NCBI RefSeq assembly: GCF_022347725.1
Contig: NZ_JAKRGB010000013.1
Coordinates: forward strand, 62,001-126,000
Reading direction: 5' to 3'
Source: Ruegeria sp. Ofav3-42
GTDB taxonomy: Bacteria; Pseudomonadota; Alphaproteobacteria; Rhodobacterales; Rhodobacteraceae
Length of the DNA: 64,000 nucleotides
The notes under the pieces were generated by a model, which worked only from the letters and a program-made list of their open reading frames with translations, did no database searches and had not been told where the DNA came from. Shown here in pieces: positions 55,520 to 63,543 of this stretch (positions within the stretch are counted from its first letter, which is position 1; every line of letters begins with the position of its first letter). The position numbers and the translations under genes were made by a program.

Positions 55520-58066
55520 TCACATGAACGGGTTCAAGGACACATAGTCCTTGATGTATTCGGGTATGCGTTTGCGCCACTCTTTGGGGACGTCCTTGAG
55601 GTCGCGCGTCGTGAAAGTGGGATTTACATTGAGGTCCGCGAACTGGCCAGCGTCGATCTTGGCGCGAACATGGGCATCTCGGATGTATGCCTCGAAGAAA
55701 TAGCGCATCTCGCGGATGTGGTCGCCTTCTTCAGGCTGTTGATCGATTAGGAAGTTTTGGAATTCATCCTCGACCAGCTCAGATTTACTCTTAAACTTGG
55801 GAATGAAGCCGAACGCCTTTTCGATCAACTCGCGAACAGAGATACGGCGATCTACACCTGCAGCACGGCGGAGTTTTTCAAGGTTGTAGAACTCGTTCGG
55901 TTTGTCGAAGATTTCTTCAATTACGTGGCGGGTCGCAGCCTCCCAATTCTGCGCTTCAACAAGCTGCGAAAGCGCGTCATCGCCACGCGCATGTTCTTCG
56001 AACTTTCGGAACAGTTCCCGGTCGATCCGCATCCCTTCCGTGCCGATCTGCGTTTCCACCTGTGAGACAATATCATCTGGTGCGAAGTGCTCATAGCTGC
56101 CGATCCCGCTATGGGTGGTGTTATTCTCACCGCCTTCGTACCCTGTCGTCAGCGGCATAGTGGGAGGCGGTGGAAGCGTCAATTCCTCATCGTATTGGAA
56201 TTTTTCCTCGAAGTACTCGCAATTCGCGAAGAAGTCGAAGAGCCGGAAGGTGTCTTTTGGGGCATCGCCAAGGGCGGCTTTTTGGGCAGGGTCGAACATT
56301 TCCGCTACAAAGTTATGCTTACGCGTTCCCCGTCCTTTGATTTGAACGAAGTCTGAAGGCGAAAACACTGGCCGCATCAGGGCGAGGTTCAACAAGTCAG
56401 GGCAATCGTATCCTGTGGTCATCATGCCTACGGTGACGCAAACCCGAGCCTTGCAGGTGCGGTAGTTTTCCAAGAACCCGCTATGGCCACCAAGGTTGTT
56501 GTTGGCAAAGTTCACGGTCATGCGCTGGGCGTCGGTGACGTGGCTCGTTACCTGCATAGCAAAATCAGAGTTGTATCGTCCCGGCCAAAGCTGATCGGCC
56601 ATTTCATTGAGGACTTGGGTGATTTTGGCGGCGTGGTTTTGGCTAACTGAGAAAGCGATGGTCTTGCCAAATTCACCTGAGATCGGATCACGCAACCCGT
56701 ACTCCAAGAGTGTCTTGCAGAAAGCTAAATTGGTTGCCTCGGCGAAGAACTTCTTCTCGAAATCTCTCCCCGCGAACGCTTCCTTGACTTCGTTCCCATC
56801 TTTGTCGGTTGTCTCAATGACAAATCCTTCATCCGAAAGGAGCTGAGTAGTAACACCGGTGCGAGCATCAACGACATAGGGGTTGATGAGAAAACCATCT
56901 CGCACCCCGTCAATGAGCGAGTAGCGGAAGGTCGGATCACCTGAAGCACAACCAAATGTGCGGTAAGTGTCGAGCATCATGCGACGCTCAGTTTCGCGTG
57001 GGTCTCGAGTGGAACCGTCCTTCTTCCCGCCCTTTAGGTAGTCACGTGGAGTGGCGGTAAGCCCAAGCTTGTAACCAATGAAATACTCGAAGACTGCTCG
57101 TGCGTTGCCACCGATTGATCGATGGGCTTCATCGGAAATGACAAGATCAAAATCTGTCGGAGCAAATTTGTGCCTGAACTTATCGTTGAACAATAATGAT
57201 TGAACCGTTGTGACGACGATGTCAGCCTTTCGCCAATCGTCCTTTTGCTCTTTGTAGATCACTGAAGTGAAATCGTTTTTCAAGTATTCCTTGAAAGCCT
57301 TGTCAGCCTGCACTTCCAATTCAAGGCGGTCAACGAGGAACAAAACGCGCTTTGCGTTTCTCGTTTTCAAAAACATTTTGATGAGCGCAGCAGAGGTAAG
57401 GGTCTTGCCAGTCCCCGTCGCCATCTCGAATAGGAAGCGCGTTGCACCGGTTTTTGCCGCCTCCTGAACGCTCCTGACGGCCCCGAGTTGGTAATTTCTC
57501 AAAAATCTTAGCTTGTTCTTTTCGACAAAGCCCACCCGCTCTGCTTCAGCTCGCCACGCGGCCTCCTGTGCATAACCGGGCATTTGAGTTAGTGCGATGT
57601 AGTCTTCCGCAACGTGCTCGCTCGCCAAGCGCTCCGCATCAGGCTCAAACTGATAGTGATGTCCGATTTCGTTTAGCGCTGGAAATGTTGTAATTACAGT
57701 AGGGTTTCCTTGCCTCAAGTCCCAGAGGTAGTGGATGTTCCCATTGCTGAGGATCACAAATCGAGCATCTTGTGACCGTGCGTAACGTCTGGCTTGCTCC
57801 TTTCCGACCAATGGGTTTTTGTCCTCGGACTTTGCCTCAAGAACTAACAGTGGCTTTCCATCACCATCCAAGAGCAAAAAATCAACAAATCCGTTAGTGG
57901 TTTTCTCTAAATCATCACCAAGGCGATCAAGATCATCCTGAGAGATTTTTATATTGGGCTCTAAAACAATGTTCGCCGTGCCGTTCTCGTCATCAAAAAA
58001 CCGCCAACCTGCGCTCTCTAAAAGCCTATTTATCTTTATCCTGGCAGTGGCCTCCTTGTTCGCCAA
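55520..58066 (-). CDS. hsdR: Type I restriction endonuclease subunit R (EcoEI-like)
   Basis: An 848-residue translocase/nuclease. The N-terminal PD-(D/E)xK nuclease domain has VDFLLLDGDGKPLLVLEAKSED with the EAK catalytic motif near residue 78. The helicase motor has Walker A FEMATGTGKTLTSAAL near 215, DEAHRSIG near 309, GLTATPRDY, and a late QIKGRGTRKH motif VI. The C-terminal domain resembles EcoEI R. It cuts DNA lacking the cognate modification after ATP-driven translocation. It is the first gene of the operon and has an AT-rich promoter region with an 8-bp inverted repeat. Confidence 0.93.
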   Translation of the reverse strand: MANKEATARIKINRLLESAGWRFFDDENGTANIVLEPNIKISQDDLDRLGDDLEKTTNGFVDFLLLDGDGKPLLVLEAKSEDKNPLVGKEQARRYARSQDARFVILSNGNIHYLWDLRQGNPTVITTFPALNEIGHHYQFEPDAERLASEHVAEDYIALTQMPGYAQEAAWRAEAERVGFVEKNKLRFLRNYQLGAVRSVQEAAKTGATRFLFEMATGTGKTLTSAALIKMFLKTRNAKRVLFLVDRLELEVQADKAFKEYLKNDFTSVIYKEQKDDWRKADIVVTTVQSLLFNDKFRHKFAPTDFDLVISDEAHRSIGGNARAVFEYFIGYKLGLTATPRDYLKGGKKDGSTRDPRETERRMMLDTYRTFGCASGDPTFRYSLIDGVRDGFLINPYVVDARTGVTTQLLSDEGFVIETTDKDGNEVKEAFAGRDFEKKFFAEATNLAFCKTLLEYGLRDPISGEFGKTIAFSVSQNHAAKITQVLNEMADQLWPGRYNSDFAMQVTSHVTDAQRMTVNFANNNLGGHSGFLENYRTCKARVCVTVGMMTTGYDCPDLLNLALMRPVFSPSDFVQIKGRGTRKHNFVAEMFDPAQKAALGDAPKDTFRLFDFFANCEYFEEKFQYDEELTLPPPPTMPLTTGYEGGENNTTHSGIGSYEHFAPDDIVSQVETQIGTEGMRIDRELFRKFEEHARGDDALSQLVEAQNWEAATRHVIEEIFDKPNEFYNLEKLRRAAGVDRRISVRELIEKAFGFIPKFKSKSELVEDEFQNFLIDQQPEEGDHIREMRYFFEAYIRDAHVRAKIDAGQFADLNVNPTFTTRDLKDVPKEWRKRIPEYIKDYVSLNPFM

Positions 58067-58122
58067 ACCAGCACTCCCTTCTAATATTTATTTATTAATT
58101 TCAATCTTTTAGACGAAATTTA

Positions 58123-58170
58123 ATGTGATCGTCCAAAGAGTGATTTCATGAGAGACAACAATGATCACAT
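58123..58170. promoter_or_regulatory. Inverted repeat upstream of hsdR
   Basis: ATGTGATC (58123-58130) and GATCACAT (58163-58170) are exact reverse complements 32 bp apart, in AT-rich DNA 57-104 bp upstream of the hsdR start. Two half-sites or a looping operator for control of the restriction operon are possible; the regulator is not known. Confidence 0.4.
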
Positions 58171-58318
58171 CAATCAACAAAGTGCAATCGCCCTGACATA
58201 CAGATGGTTAGGTATGGGATAATGTGACCCACCTCTGGCAAGTAAGAACGACGCCAAACTACGATGGCCAACAGGATGCGACCATCAATGCCGGGAGATT
58301 ACATCGGAGCCGTGAACC

Positions 58319-58549
58319 TCACACTATCCACGGCGCTGCCTTTTCGACAAGGGTTGCCCCCCATTGGCGATTTGTTCCGTGATCCGTGGACTTGGGGGAG
58401 GTGCCGCCCGATTTCATACCAGTGGCTGGACGACCCTTCCTGCCTGACATGGACCCCTTCAAGGGTGTCAGAGGCAACTGACCATTCGCCCTTCGGATCG
58501 CGTTGGTCTTTGACAGAAAGTCTGGACCTGTTGATCTACGTCTCGGCAT
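58319..58549 (-). CDS. Small basic unknown protein (P6)
   Basis: A 76-residue basic protein (MPRRRSTGPDFLSKTNAIRR...) whose ATG lies inside the end of the preceding gene (14-base overlap). It is rich in Lys, Arg, Gly and Ser, with no recognised domain, and could bind nucleic acid. It is the last of six tightly packed minus-strand genes. It is short and compositionally biased, so the call is uncertain. Confidence 0.45.
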   Translation of the reverse strand: MPRRRSTGPDFLSKTNAIRRANGQLPLTPLKGSMSGRKGRPATGMKSGGTSPKSTDHGTNRQWGATLVEKAAPWIV

Positions 58550-59144
58550 TTCGTTTCTCCCATCTCCGCTCCCTGATCTTACTCAGGCGCTGCTGATAGC
58601 TTCCCCAATCCCCGTTCTTTGTCACTCGCCTATGAAATCTGTGACTGCCCACACGACACCCGTCAGAGCAGAAGAAATGCGCCTCACGGGTCGGCTGGAA
58701 GAGTTGCAGGCAATACCGACACGGTCGCTCGTCCATTGGAATGTCCCGCATGTGAGGGAAAGATTTCTGGGTCGCGAGCACCCTGCGAACAAACTGCATC
58801 CGCCAATATCGACGCCGCTGCCGCGATGCCGGGTCGTCGCCCGGCTGGAATATCTTACTGCGCCAATAGCCTGTGGGGTCGAAACGCTCAGGCTCGGGAC
58901 GGTATAGATCGAACCCAAACGAAGGGCCGGGACCACCCAGTGTCATCGCAATAAAACTTTGCCAGCCACACCCGCCCTTCTCCGCATTCGACGCGCTTTC
59001 TGGCCAGAACGTAGGGTACCCGGCGTAGGTCAGACGGTGCAGGTTCTTACCCTCGTGGTAGCCACCTGTTCGGTGATGCCGGTTGATCGACCGGGGCTGC
59101 TTTTCATCGTTCAGATAGGTCCAGCCACGGATGTATTGCGTCAC
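58536..59144 (-). CDS. Unknown protein with C-terminal zinc-finger-like motif (P5)
   Basis: A 202-residue protein. Its first 130 residues are rich in Trp, Tyr, Gly and Arg with no recognised fold. Near residues 142-163 it has C-x2-C-x13-C-x3-C (CRYC...FFCSDGCR), followed by a basic HRFHRR stretch, similar in layout to zinc fingers of CGNR or MYM type. That suggests nucleic-acid or protein binding. It begins with GTG overlapping the stop of the preceding gene (GTGA). Member of the six-gene minus-strand group. Confidence 0.65.
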   Translation of the reverse strand: MTQYIRGWTYLNDEKQPRSINRHHRTGGYHEGKNLHRLTYAGYPTFWPESASNAEKGGCGWQSFIAMTLGGPGPSFGFDLYRPEPERFDPTGYWRSKIFQPGDDPASRQRRRYWRMQFVRRVLATQKSFPHMRDIPMDERPCRYCLQLFQPTREAHFFCSDGCRVGSHRFHRRVTKNGDWGSYQQRLSKIRERRWEKRNAET

Positions 59145-59341
59145 ACCGACCCCCCTTGAGTGAGGTTTTTGTCGTTGTCTTTTGCCTCTGCAATCAGGTC
59201 ATCCGCACTGTCAGGGTACGCCCGGCGCAGGCGATTGATCGCACGCTTGTCACCCTTTGCGGCCAGCTTTGCCAGCACCCGAGTAGCCTTTGGTTCGAAG
59301 GCCCTCAACATCTTGTATGCGTCAGCCATCATCTTTCCCAA
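59141..59341 (-). CDS. Small basic helical unknown protein (P4)
   Basis: A 66-residue helical, basic protein (KMLRAFEPKATRVLAKLAAKGDKRAINRLRRAYP) ending in a polar tail. No recognised family. Its start overlaps the preceding gene by 20 bases and its stop overlaps the next start, so it lies in a translationally coupled chain. Confidence 0.55.
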   Translation of the reverse strand: MGKMMADAYKMLRAFEPKATRVLAKLAAKGDKRAINRLRRAYPDSADDLIAEAKDNDKNLTQGGSV

Positions 59342-59699
59342 TCACTCGCTGGCGGTGGCGCTTCAGGGTGTTGATCGCCTCGGCACGCCTGATCGGACCA
59401 AACGGATCATCTCCACCAGACGCGCTTCGATACCCCAATCGGCGGGCAGCAATATTTCGCTCCTTACTGATCAACTCATCGCGTATTCGGAGGGCAGGCG
59501 TAGCCTTGCTGATGATCGTCGCCGTTGCCACAGCAGCACCAACACGGGTCTGCGCATCTTGATTAGGATCGCGAGCAAAGGACGCAGTGATCTGGGCCAT
59601 CTCTCCGATCATGTCCAAAACACCGTTGATGTCATGCGCCGGGTCAGGCTGGTCATCGACAACAGTGTTCAGCGCCTCAATCTTCTGGACTTGCGCCAT
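59322..59699 (-). CDS. Unknown helical protein (P3)
   Basis: A 125-residue protein with helical stretches (INGVLDMIGEMAQITASFARD; VGAAVATATIISKATPALRIRDELISKERNIAARR) and a basic C terminus (INTLKRHRQRVIGK). GGGGAGGTTGAAAG precedes the ATG, a good ribosome-binding site. The family is not recognised. It overlaps both neighbours. Confidence 0.6.
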   Translation of the reverse strand: MAQVQKIEALNTVVDDQPDPAHDINGVLDMIGEMAQITASFARDPNQDAQTRVGAAVATATIISKATPALRIRDELISKERNIAARRLGYRSASGGDDPFGPIRRAEAINTLKRHRQRVIGKDDG

Positions 59700-60123
59700 C
59701 TTTCAACCTCCCCATCTGTTCTTTGGTCCACTCCGATCCACCCTTGGCAAACATCGGGTGAAGCTCTTCCCAACGCCATTGCATCTTGGTCATCGCGTCG
59801 GTTGCCTGACAACACGCATTGCAGGCGTCCAGCACATCGCCACCATCCAGCGCCATGGTGCCCGTTTCACCACTGGCCTGCAGGTTCTGCCCAATGTCGT
59901 AAAAACGCTGCAGCGCTTGGATTACGTTGTCGTACGCAGTGCCCAGATCAGCCAGTTTGTAGTGCCCCGGCTCAAGGTCAGGGCTCTCAGACATCTCGTG
60001 CACTTTCTGAGCGACAACTGTCTCGTACAGCTCATCTTCGTGACGCTGCAGTTTCACATCGTCTAAAAGCCGTTGCACGTCCGCCATGGTCAGAGTGTAA
60101 TTCGTATCGTCAGCCATGGTCAT
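59677..60123 (-). CDS. Unknown protein (P2)
   Basis: A 148-residue acidic, helical protein (MTMADDTNYTLTMADVQRLLDDVKLQRHEDELYETVVAQKV...). It has paired cysteines in DACNACCQATD and an aromatic C-terminal part (MQWRWEELHPMF). ATG 60123 is chosen because GGAGG lies six bases upstream; a second ATG two codons later is possible. It overlaps the end of the preceding gene. No recognised family. Confidence 0.6.
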   Translation of the reverse strand: MTMADDTNYTLTMADVQRLLDDVKLQRHEDELYETVVAQKVHEMSESPDLEPGHYKLADLGTAYDNVIQALQRFYDIGQNLQASGETGTMALDGGDVLDACNACCQATDAMTKMQWRWEELHPMFAKGGSEWTKEQMGRLKDGASPED

Positions 60124-60412
60124 CCAAATCCTCCAATAGAACAGTGGCACATGCCCTGCCTTCGATGATTGCAGCCACCACGCCCGGTGCTTTCGTTGGC
60201 GAGTGTAGCACGAAAGCAGAGGCGAGTTCGCGCACCACTTCAGCCAGTTCTCGGTGCTCTTGTCGCCGGAGACGATCCGCCAGTTCGGTGCGGGTTTGCA
60301 CGTTCTCGGTCAGTTTTCCGACCATTCCGATCACCTCTGCCACGTCACCAGCGTCCGCAGCATCCCTGACAATATCTGCAAGGCCATCGCCCGATTGGCT
60401 CAGCGCGTCCAA
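60110..60412 (-). CDS. Helix-turn-helix-like unknown protein, 5' end missing (P1)
   Basis: The frame from a TTG at 60412 encodes 100 residues (LDALSQSGDGLADIVRDAADAG...), but coherent coding continues at least 165 bases further upstream in the same frame without an ATG or GTG. That upstream part reads LEGASYRALAKQFPAGTTAI...HLTKCEAANIARQKLHRH and looks like a helix-turn-helix of the phage small-terminase or resolvase type. The 5' end therefore seems lost or replaced where the divergent TniQ gene begins. It heads the six-gene minus-strand group. The boundaries are approximate and the function is unknown. Confidence 0.5.
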   Translation of the reverse strand: MDALSQSGDGLADIVRDAADAGDVAEVIGMVGKLTENVQTRTELADRLRRQEHRELAEVVRELASAFVLHSPTKAPGVVAAIIEGRACATVLLEDLDDHG

Positions 60413-60592
60413 TATCGGACCCCAATCAACGGCACGGTGGCGGTGCAGCTTTTGACGCGCGATGTTGGCAGCTTCACATTTGGTCAGGTGCTCGAAGATA
60501 GCGGTCGTGCCTGCAGGGAATTGCTTAGCAAGCGCCCGGTAAGATGCGCCCTCAAGGTGCGCGTAGGGGGTAAGCGCTCCACACCCGGCCTC

Positions 60593-61558
60593 GTGCTGTC
60601 GGATGCGAACAAAACGCCTACATCGTATTTGTCCCGAGTTGCGGCCCGGAATTTCTGCTCCAGCATGACGGAACTTTGTCTCGATGTTGGTCTGGACCTG
60701 ACATTGCTCTCTACCGGAAGCGCAGAATCGCTAAGCCAGGCGGCACAACTGACTGGTTTACAGTCCGGCTTTTTCGATCACACCGTGATCATCAAAACAT
60801 CGTCGATGAAGTACTGCGTTGGCGGCGAATCCATGGACACGGAAACTCTGGCACGCGGGGACGTGAGGGTTTGCCCCAGATGCGTGGCAGACAAGTTGGC
60901 GAATGGCGGTGAGATTTGGGAGGTCATCCATCGTCATCATTGGCAGGTTCGCCAGATCCAAAGATGCCTGTCGCACGGTTGTTCCCTTTTGAAGTTGAAA
61001 CCCGAGGTGCAAGGTAACATCCGATTGGATGCGACTTACCTCATCCGCCAGAACATTGATCAGATTTTGCACGCGGCCTCACAGTCTTCAACCGCAGAAA
61101 GAGCCGATGAAATCGATATCTATTTGTCTCGACGTGTTTACGGCCACAACAGCTCGCTATGGTGTGATACATTGCCGATCCCGGCTTTGTATCGAGCATC
61201 CGAAGCTTTGGGCACCTTGCTCTTGCACGATCGCCATGCTGAACGCCGTTTTCTTTCCAAAAGCGAACGTCGCAGAGCGTTTTTGCGCGGGTTCCAAGTT
61301 TTAGCCGACGGCCCTGAGCGGATCCGCGAAGCGTTGGAACAGTTCACAAGCCGCAACCAGCATAACTCAAATGGTCATTCGGCGCCGCAATATGGAGACT
61401 TTCATCTGTCTGTAATCCAAGCATTGGGTGCCTCTGTTGCATCGACGTTTGGCGTGGAAGACATTGACACCAGAAAAGTCAGGCTGTGTGCCTTCCAATG
61501 TCCGAGCGGTGAAGGAGGCCAGTTCTCCGAGGCTTTCGTGAGGTGCATTGCAGACTAA
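60593..61558 (+). CDS. TniQ-family protein
   Basis: A roughly 321-residue protein resembling TniQ/TnsD. An N-terminal TPTSYLSRVAARN segment is typical of the family, followed by LCLDVGLDLTLL and AQLTGLQSG. The zinc-finger pattern CPRC...HHWQVRQIQRC-LSHGC lies at about residues 93-130, and the C-terminal half is helical and variable. TniQ proteins direct transposition target choice together with a TnsB-type transposase and a TnsC ATPase, none of which is visible here. The start is uncertain: GTG at 60593 or 60557, neither with a good ribosome-binding site, and the usual first few residues may be missing. Confidence 0.72.
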   Translation: MLSDANKTPTSYLSRVAARNFCSSMTELCLDVGLDLTLLSTGSAESLSQAAQLTGLQSGFFDHTVIIKTSSMKYCVGGESMDTETLARGDVRVCPRCVADKLANGGEIWEVIHRHHWQVRQIQRCLSHGCSLLKLKPEVQGNIRLDATYLIRQNIDQILHAASQSSTAERADEIDIYLSRRVYGHNSSLWCDTLPIPALYRASEALGTLLLHDRHAERRFLSKSERRRAFLRGFQVLADGPERIREALEQFTSRNQHNSNGHSAPQYGDFHLSVIQALGASVASTFGVEDIDTRKVRLCAFQCPSGEGGQFSEAFVRCIAD

Positions 61559-61900
61559 GTAACTACTGAGGATAGCTGCCGCCTTTTTTAGCGAGCGGCA
61601 GCTTCGTCCGCCCACCTGCCACACAACACTGGAACTTGAACGTCCGGAATGTGCGGTTTTCGACCTGCCGCACAAACGAAAGACCGAAGCTTGATAAACG
61701 GCGGGTGTGGGCTCTTGCCAACAGAAGATACCTACCGCAGAGAAGGCCTTCAGAGAGTCCGAGTGAGCTGATGCGGCACTCTTAATCAATGTCTGCAAGG
61801 GTTGACCTTTCCCGCGTTTCAATCATGGAGTGCGAAATCCGCCTGCAACATTTTAAGCGCTCGGAACTCTCGCTGAATTCTATTTGAAGGGTTTGATTAA
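61559..61900. other. Non-coding gap between TniQ and GNAT genes
   Basis: These 342 bp hold no convincing gene; open frames on either strand lack domain or codon support. A GC-rich inverted repeat just after the TniQ stop (GCTGCCGC...GCGGCAGC, 61577-61602) may be its terminator. The rest resembles degenerate non-coding DNA often found in accessory regions. Confidence 0.45.
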
Positions 61901-62437
61901 ATGAATGACGCATCGCTGGTGCCGACGATCGAAACCGAGCGCCTTCTTCTTCGTGGCCATCAAGTAAGTGACTTTCATGACAGCGCATCAATGTGGGCTG
62001 ACAAAGAGGTTGTTGCTCACATATCCGGAGTGCCGTCGACACATGAGCAATCTTGGTCGCGGCTACTGCGCTATGCCGGTCACTGGCAACTCTTGGGCTT
62101 TGGGTATTGGGTCGTTCAATCCAAAGCCGACGGTGATTTCCTGGGCGAGGTTGGCCTTGCGGACTATCATCGTGATACGGAGCCAACATTGGACGGAAGA
62201 CCAGAAGCTGGGTGGGTGCTCAGAACCTGCGCTCATGGAAAAGGCTACGCAACCGAAGCGGTTACCGCGATGATGCATTGGGCTGATACGACTCTATCCT
62301 GCACGCATACCTCGGCGATGTTCGATCCTGCATATTCGGCCTCAATCAATGTTGCAAAAAAGGTCGGTTTCGCGAATGAAGTTTTGGGCCGCTATGGAGA
62401 TCAAGAAGCACTGTTTATGGAGAGATCTCGGCAATAG
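61901..62437 (+). CDS. GNAT-family N-acetyltransferase (RimJ/RimL type)
   Basis: A 178-residue acetyltransferase. The opening IETERLLLRGHQVSDF and the acetyl-CoA-binding region EAGWVLRTCAHGKGYATEAVTAMMHW (the GxGxA-like loop) are typical of RimJ/RimL-like enzymes, which acetylate protein N termini or small amines. The end YSASINVAKKVGFANEVLGRYGD matches the family's last strand. It is a single gene, not obviously linked to its neighbours. Confidence 0.9.
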   Translation: MNDASLVPTIETERLLLRGHQVSDFHDSASMWADKEVVAHISGVPSTHEQSWSRLLRYAGHWQLLGFGYWVVQSKADGDFLGEVGLADYHRDTEPTLDGRPEAGWVLRTCAHGKGYATEAVTAMMHWADTTLSCTHTSAMFDPAYSASINVAKKVGFANEVLGRYGDQEALFMERSRQ

Positions 62438-62721
62438 TTGGGTTCTGCGTTCATGTCGTGCTGCGCTAGCAAAATCAGTCGAGCTAGCGGAGGTCCGCAA
62501 AGGGCTCGGAAGTAACCGATGTCACGCGGACCACTACTCGTCAAAATTGAGCACATCGCATCGAATGGCGGTGTCGAGCCTAGTCTGTATATTGAACGAG
62601 CTTGTGAAATTCGCTATGCGGGGCGCTAAGTCTTTGATGTTGCGATACCCGCTTTAGGCAGCCAACGTAGCAAGTTACTCGTTGAAAGACTGATTTATCC
62701 ATGCGTGTTTGAAAGAAGATA

Positions 62722-63543
62722 ATGCAGCATTTCAACTCGATGACTTCGGCCAAATTGCAGGCATATGTGTACGCCTTAGCTGATCCCAGAACGAAGGGCT
62801 CTCTAAAAGAGCGCATCTTTTATGTGGGAAAGGGCAATGGAAGTCGCTGTTTCGATCACGCGGTAGCTGCGAGAGGACGACAGGACCAGCCCTTGAATGA
62901 GCAAGAACATAAGCTCAGCACAATTCAAGCTATCCAAAATGCTGGGCAAGAAGTTGAGGTTTTCATTGTTTCACATGGCATGACAGACGATGAATCCTTC
63001 GCTCTGGAAGCTGCCCTCATCCCTCTGGTCGGCGACACCAACGCGGTCGCGGGTCATGGTGACCGACTCATGTGGTTGAAGAAAAACCAAGTTGAAGAGC
63101 TTTATGACAAGCCCATCGAGCGAAGTGACGTTGAGTTGCTCCGAGGGAACATTCTTTTCGTGAGTTTGAATCAGCAAGACACTAACGCTTTGGTCAAGGC
63201 GGGCGCGGAGGAGCAATTGGCATATGTGACTCTGGGGGATTGGAACCTTGGCGAACCACGATCCAGATTAGTCGATTGCCTAATCGGGGTAAAACACGGC
63301 TTGATCATATCGATTTTCAAGATCGAAAAGACAAGTGAGGGCGTTGCAAAATTTGAGCGTATTCCGCCTCTGAAAGCAGGTGCACACGGTCGTTCGCGCT
63401 TTGTTGGTACACGCGTTCAAGAACTTGAAGAGAAGCTCGCCTCCCGAAGTGTGTTTGAAGGTGATGCTATGCTCTCTAAGATTCGCCCGGGTGCAGCTTG
63501 CCAGTTTTTCCCGGCAATGGATGAAACAACCGAACATAGCTGA
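62722..63543 (+). CDS. GIY-YIG-like nuclease-domain protein
   Basis: A 273-residue protein. Residues 14-110 resemble the LEM-3-type GIY-YIG fold: YVYALADPRTKGS replaces the GIY strand, IFYVGKGNGSRCFDH gives the YVG strand and catalytic-type Arg region, and ALEAALIPLVG supplies the late Glu helix. The remaining part (about 115-273) is unrecognised and shows no membrane segment. Such proteins occur in defence and mobile-element contexts. ATG 62722 follows GAAAGAAGATA; an internal ATG 18 bases on is possible. Confidence 0.65.
   Translation: MQHFNSMTSAKLQAYVYALADPRTKGSLKERIFYVGKGNGSRCFDHAVAARGRQDQPLNEQEHKLSTIQAIQNAGQEVEVFIVSHGMTDDESFALEAALIPLVGDTNAVAGHGDRLMWLKKNQVEELYDKPIERSDVELLRGNILFVSLNQQDTNALVKAGAEEQLAYVTLGDWNLGEPRSRLVDCLIGVKHGLIISIFKIEKTSEGVAKFERIPPLKAGAHGRSRFVGTRVQELEEKLASRSVFEGDAMLSKIRPGAACQFFPAMDETTEHS

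Noticed and set aside
60254..60592. Long plus-strand open frame extending the TniQ gene upstream
   Set aside because: The extension is antisense to the coherent P1/P2 coding and has no family similarity, so it is treated as a shadow frame.
60484..60666. A 60-codon minus-strand open frame (MLEQKFRAATRDKYDV...)
   Set aside because: It conflicts with both TniQ and the P1 upstream frame and has no supporting similarity; it could be a remnant but is not supportable.
61367..62189. Minus-strand open frames around the TniQ-GNAT gap as genes
   Set aside because: They overlap better genes, lack ribosome-binding sites and show no recognisable domain.
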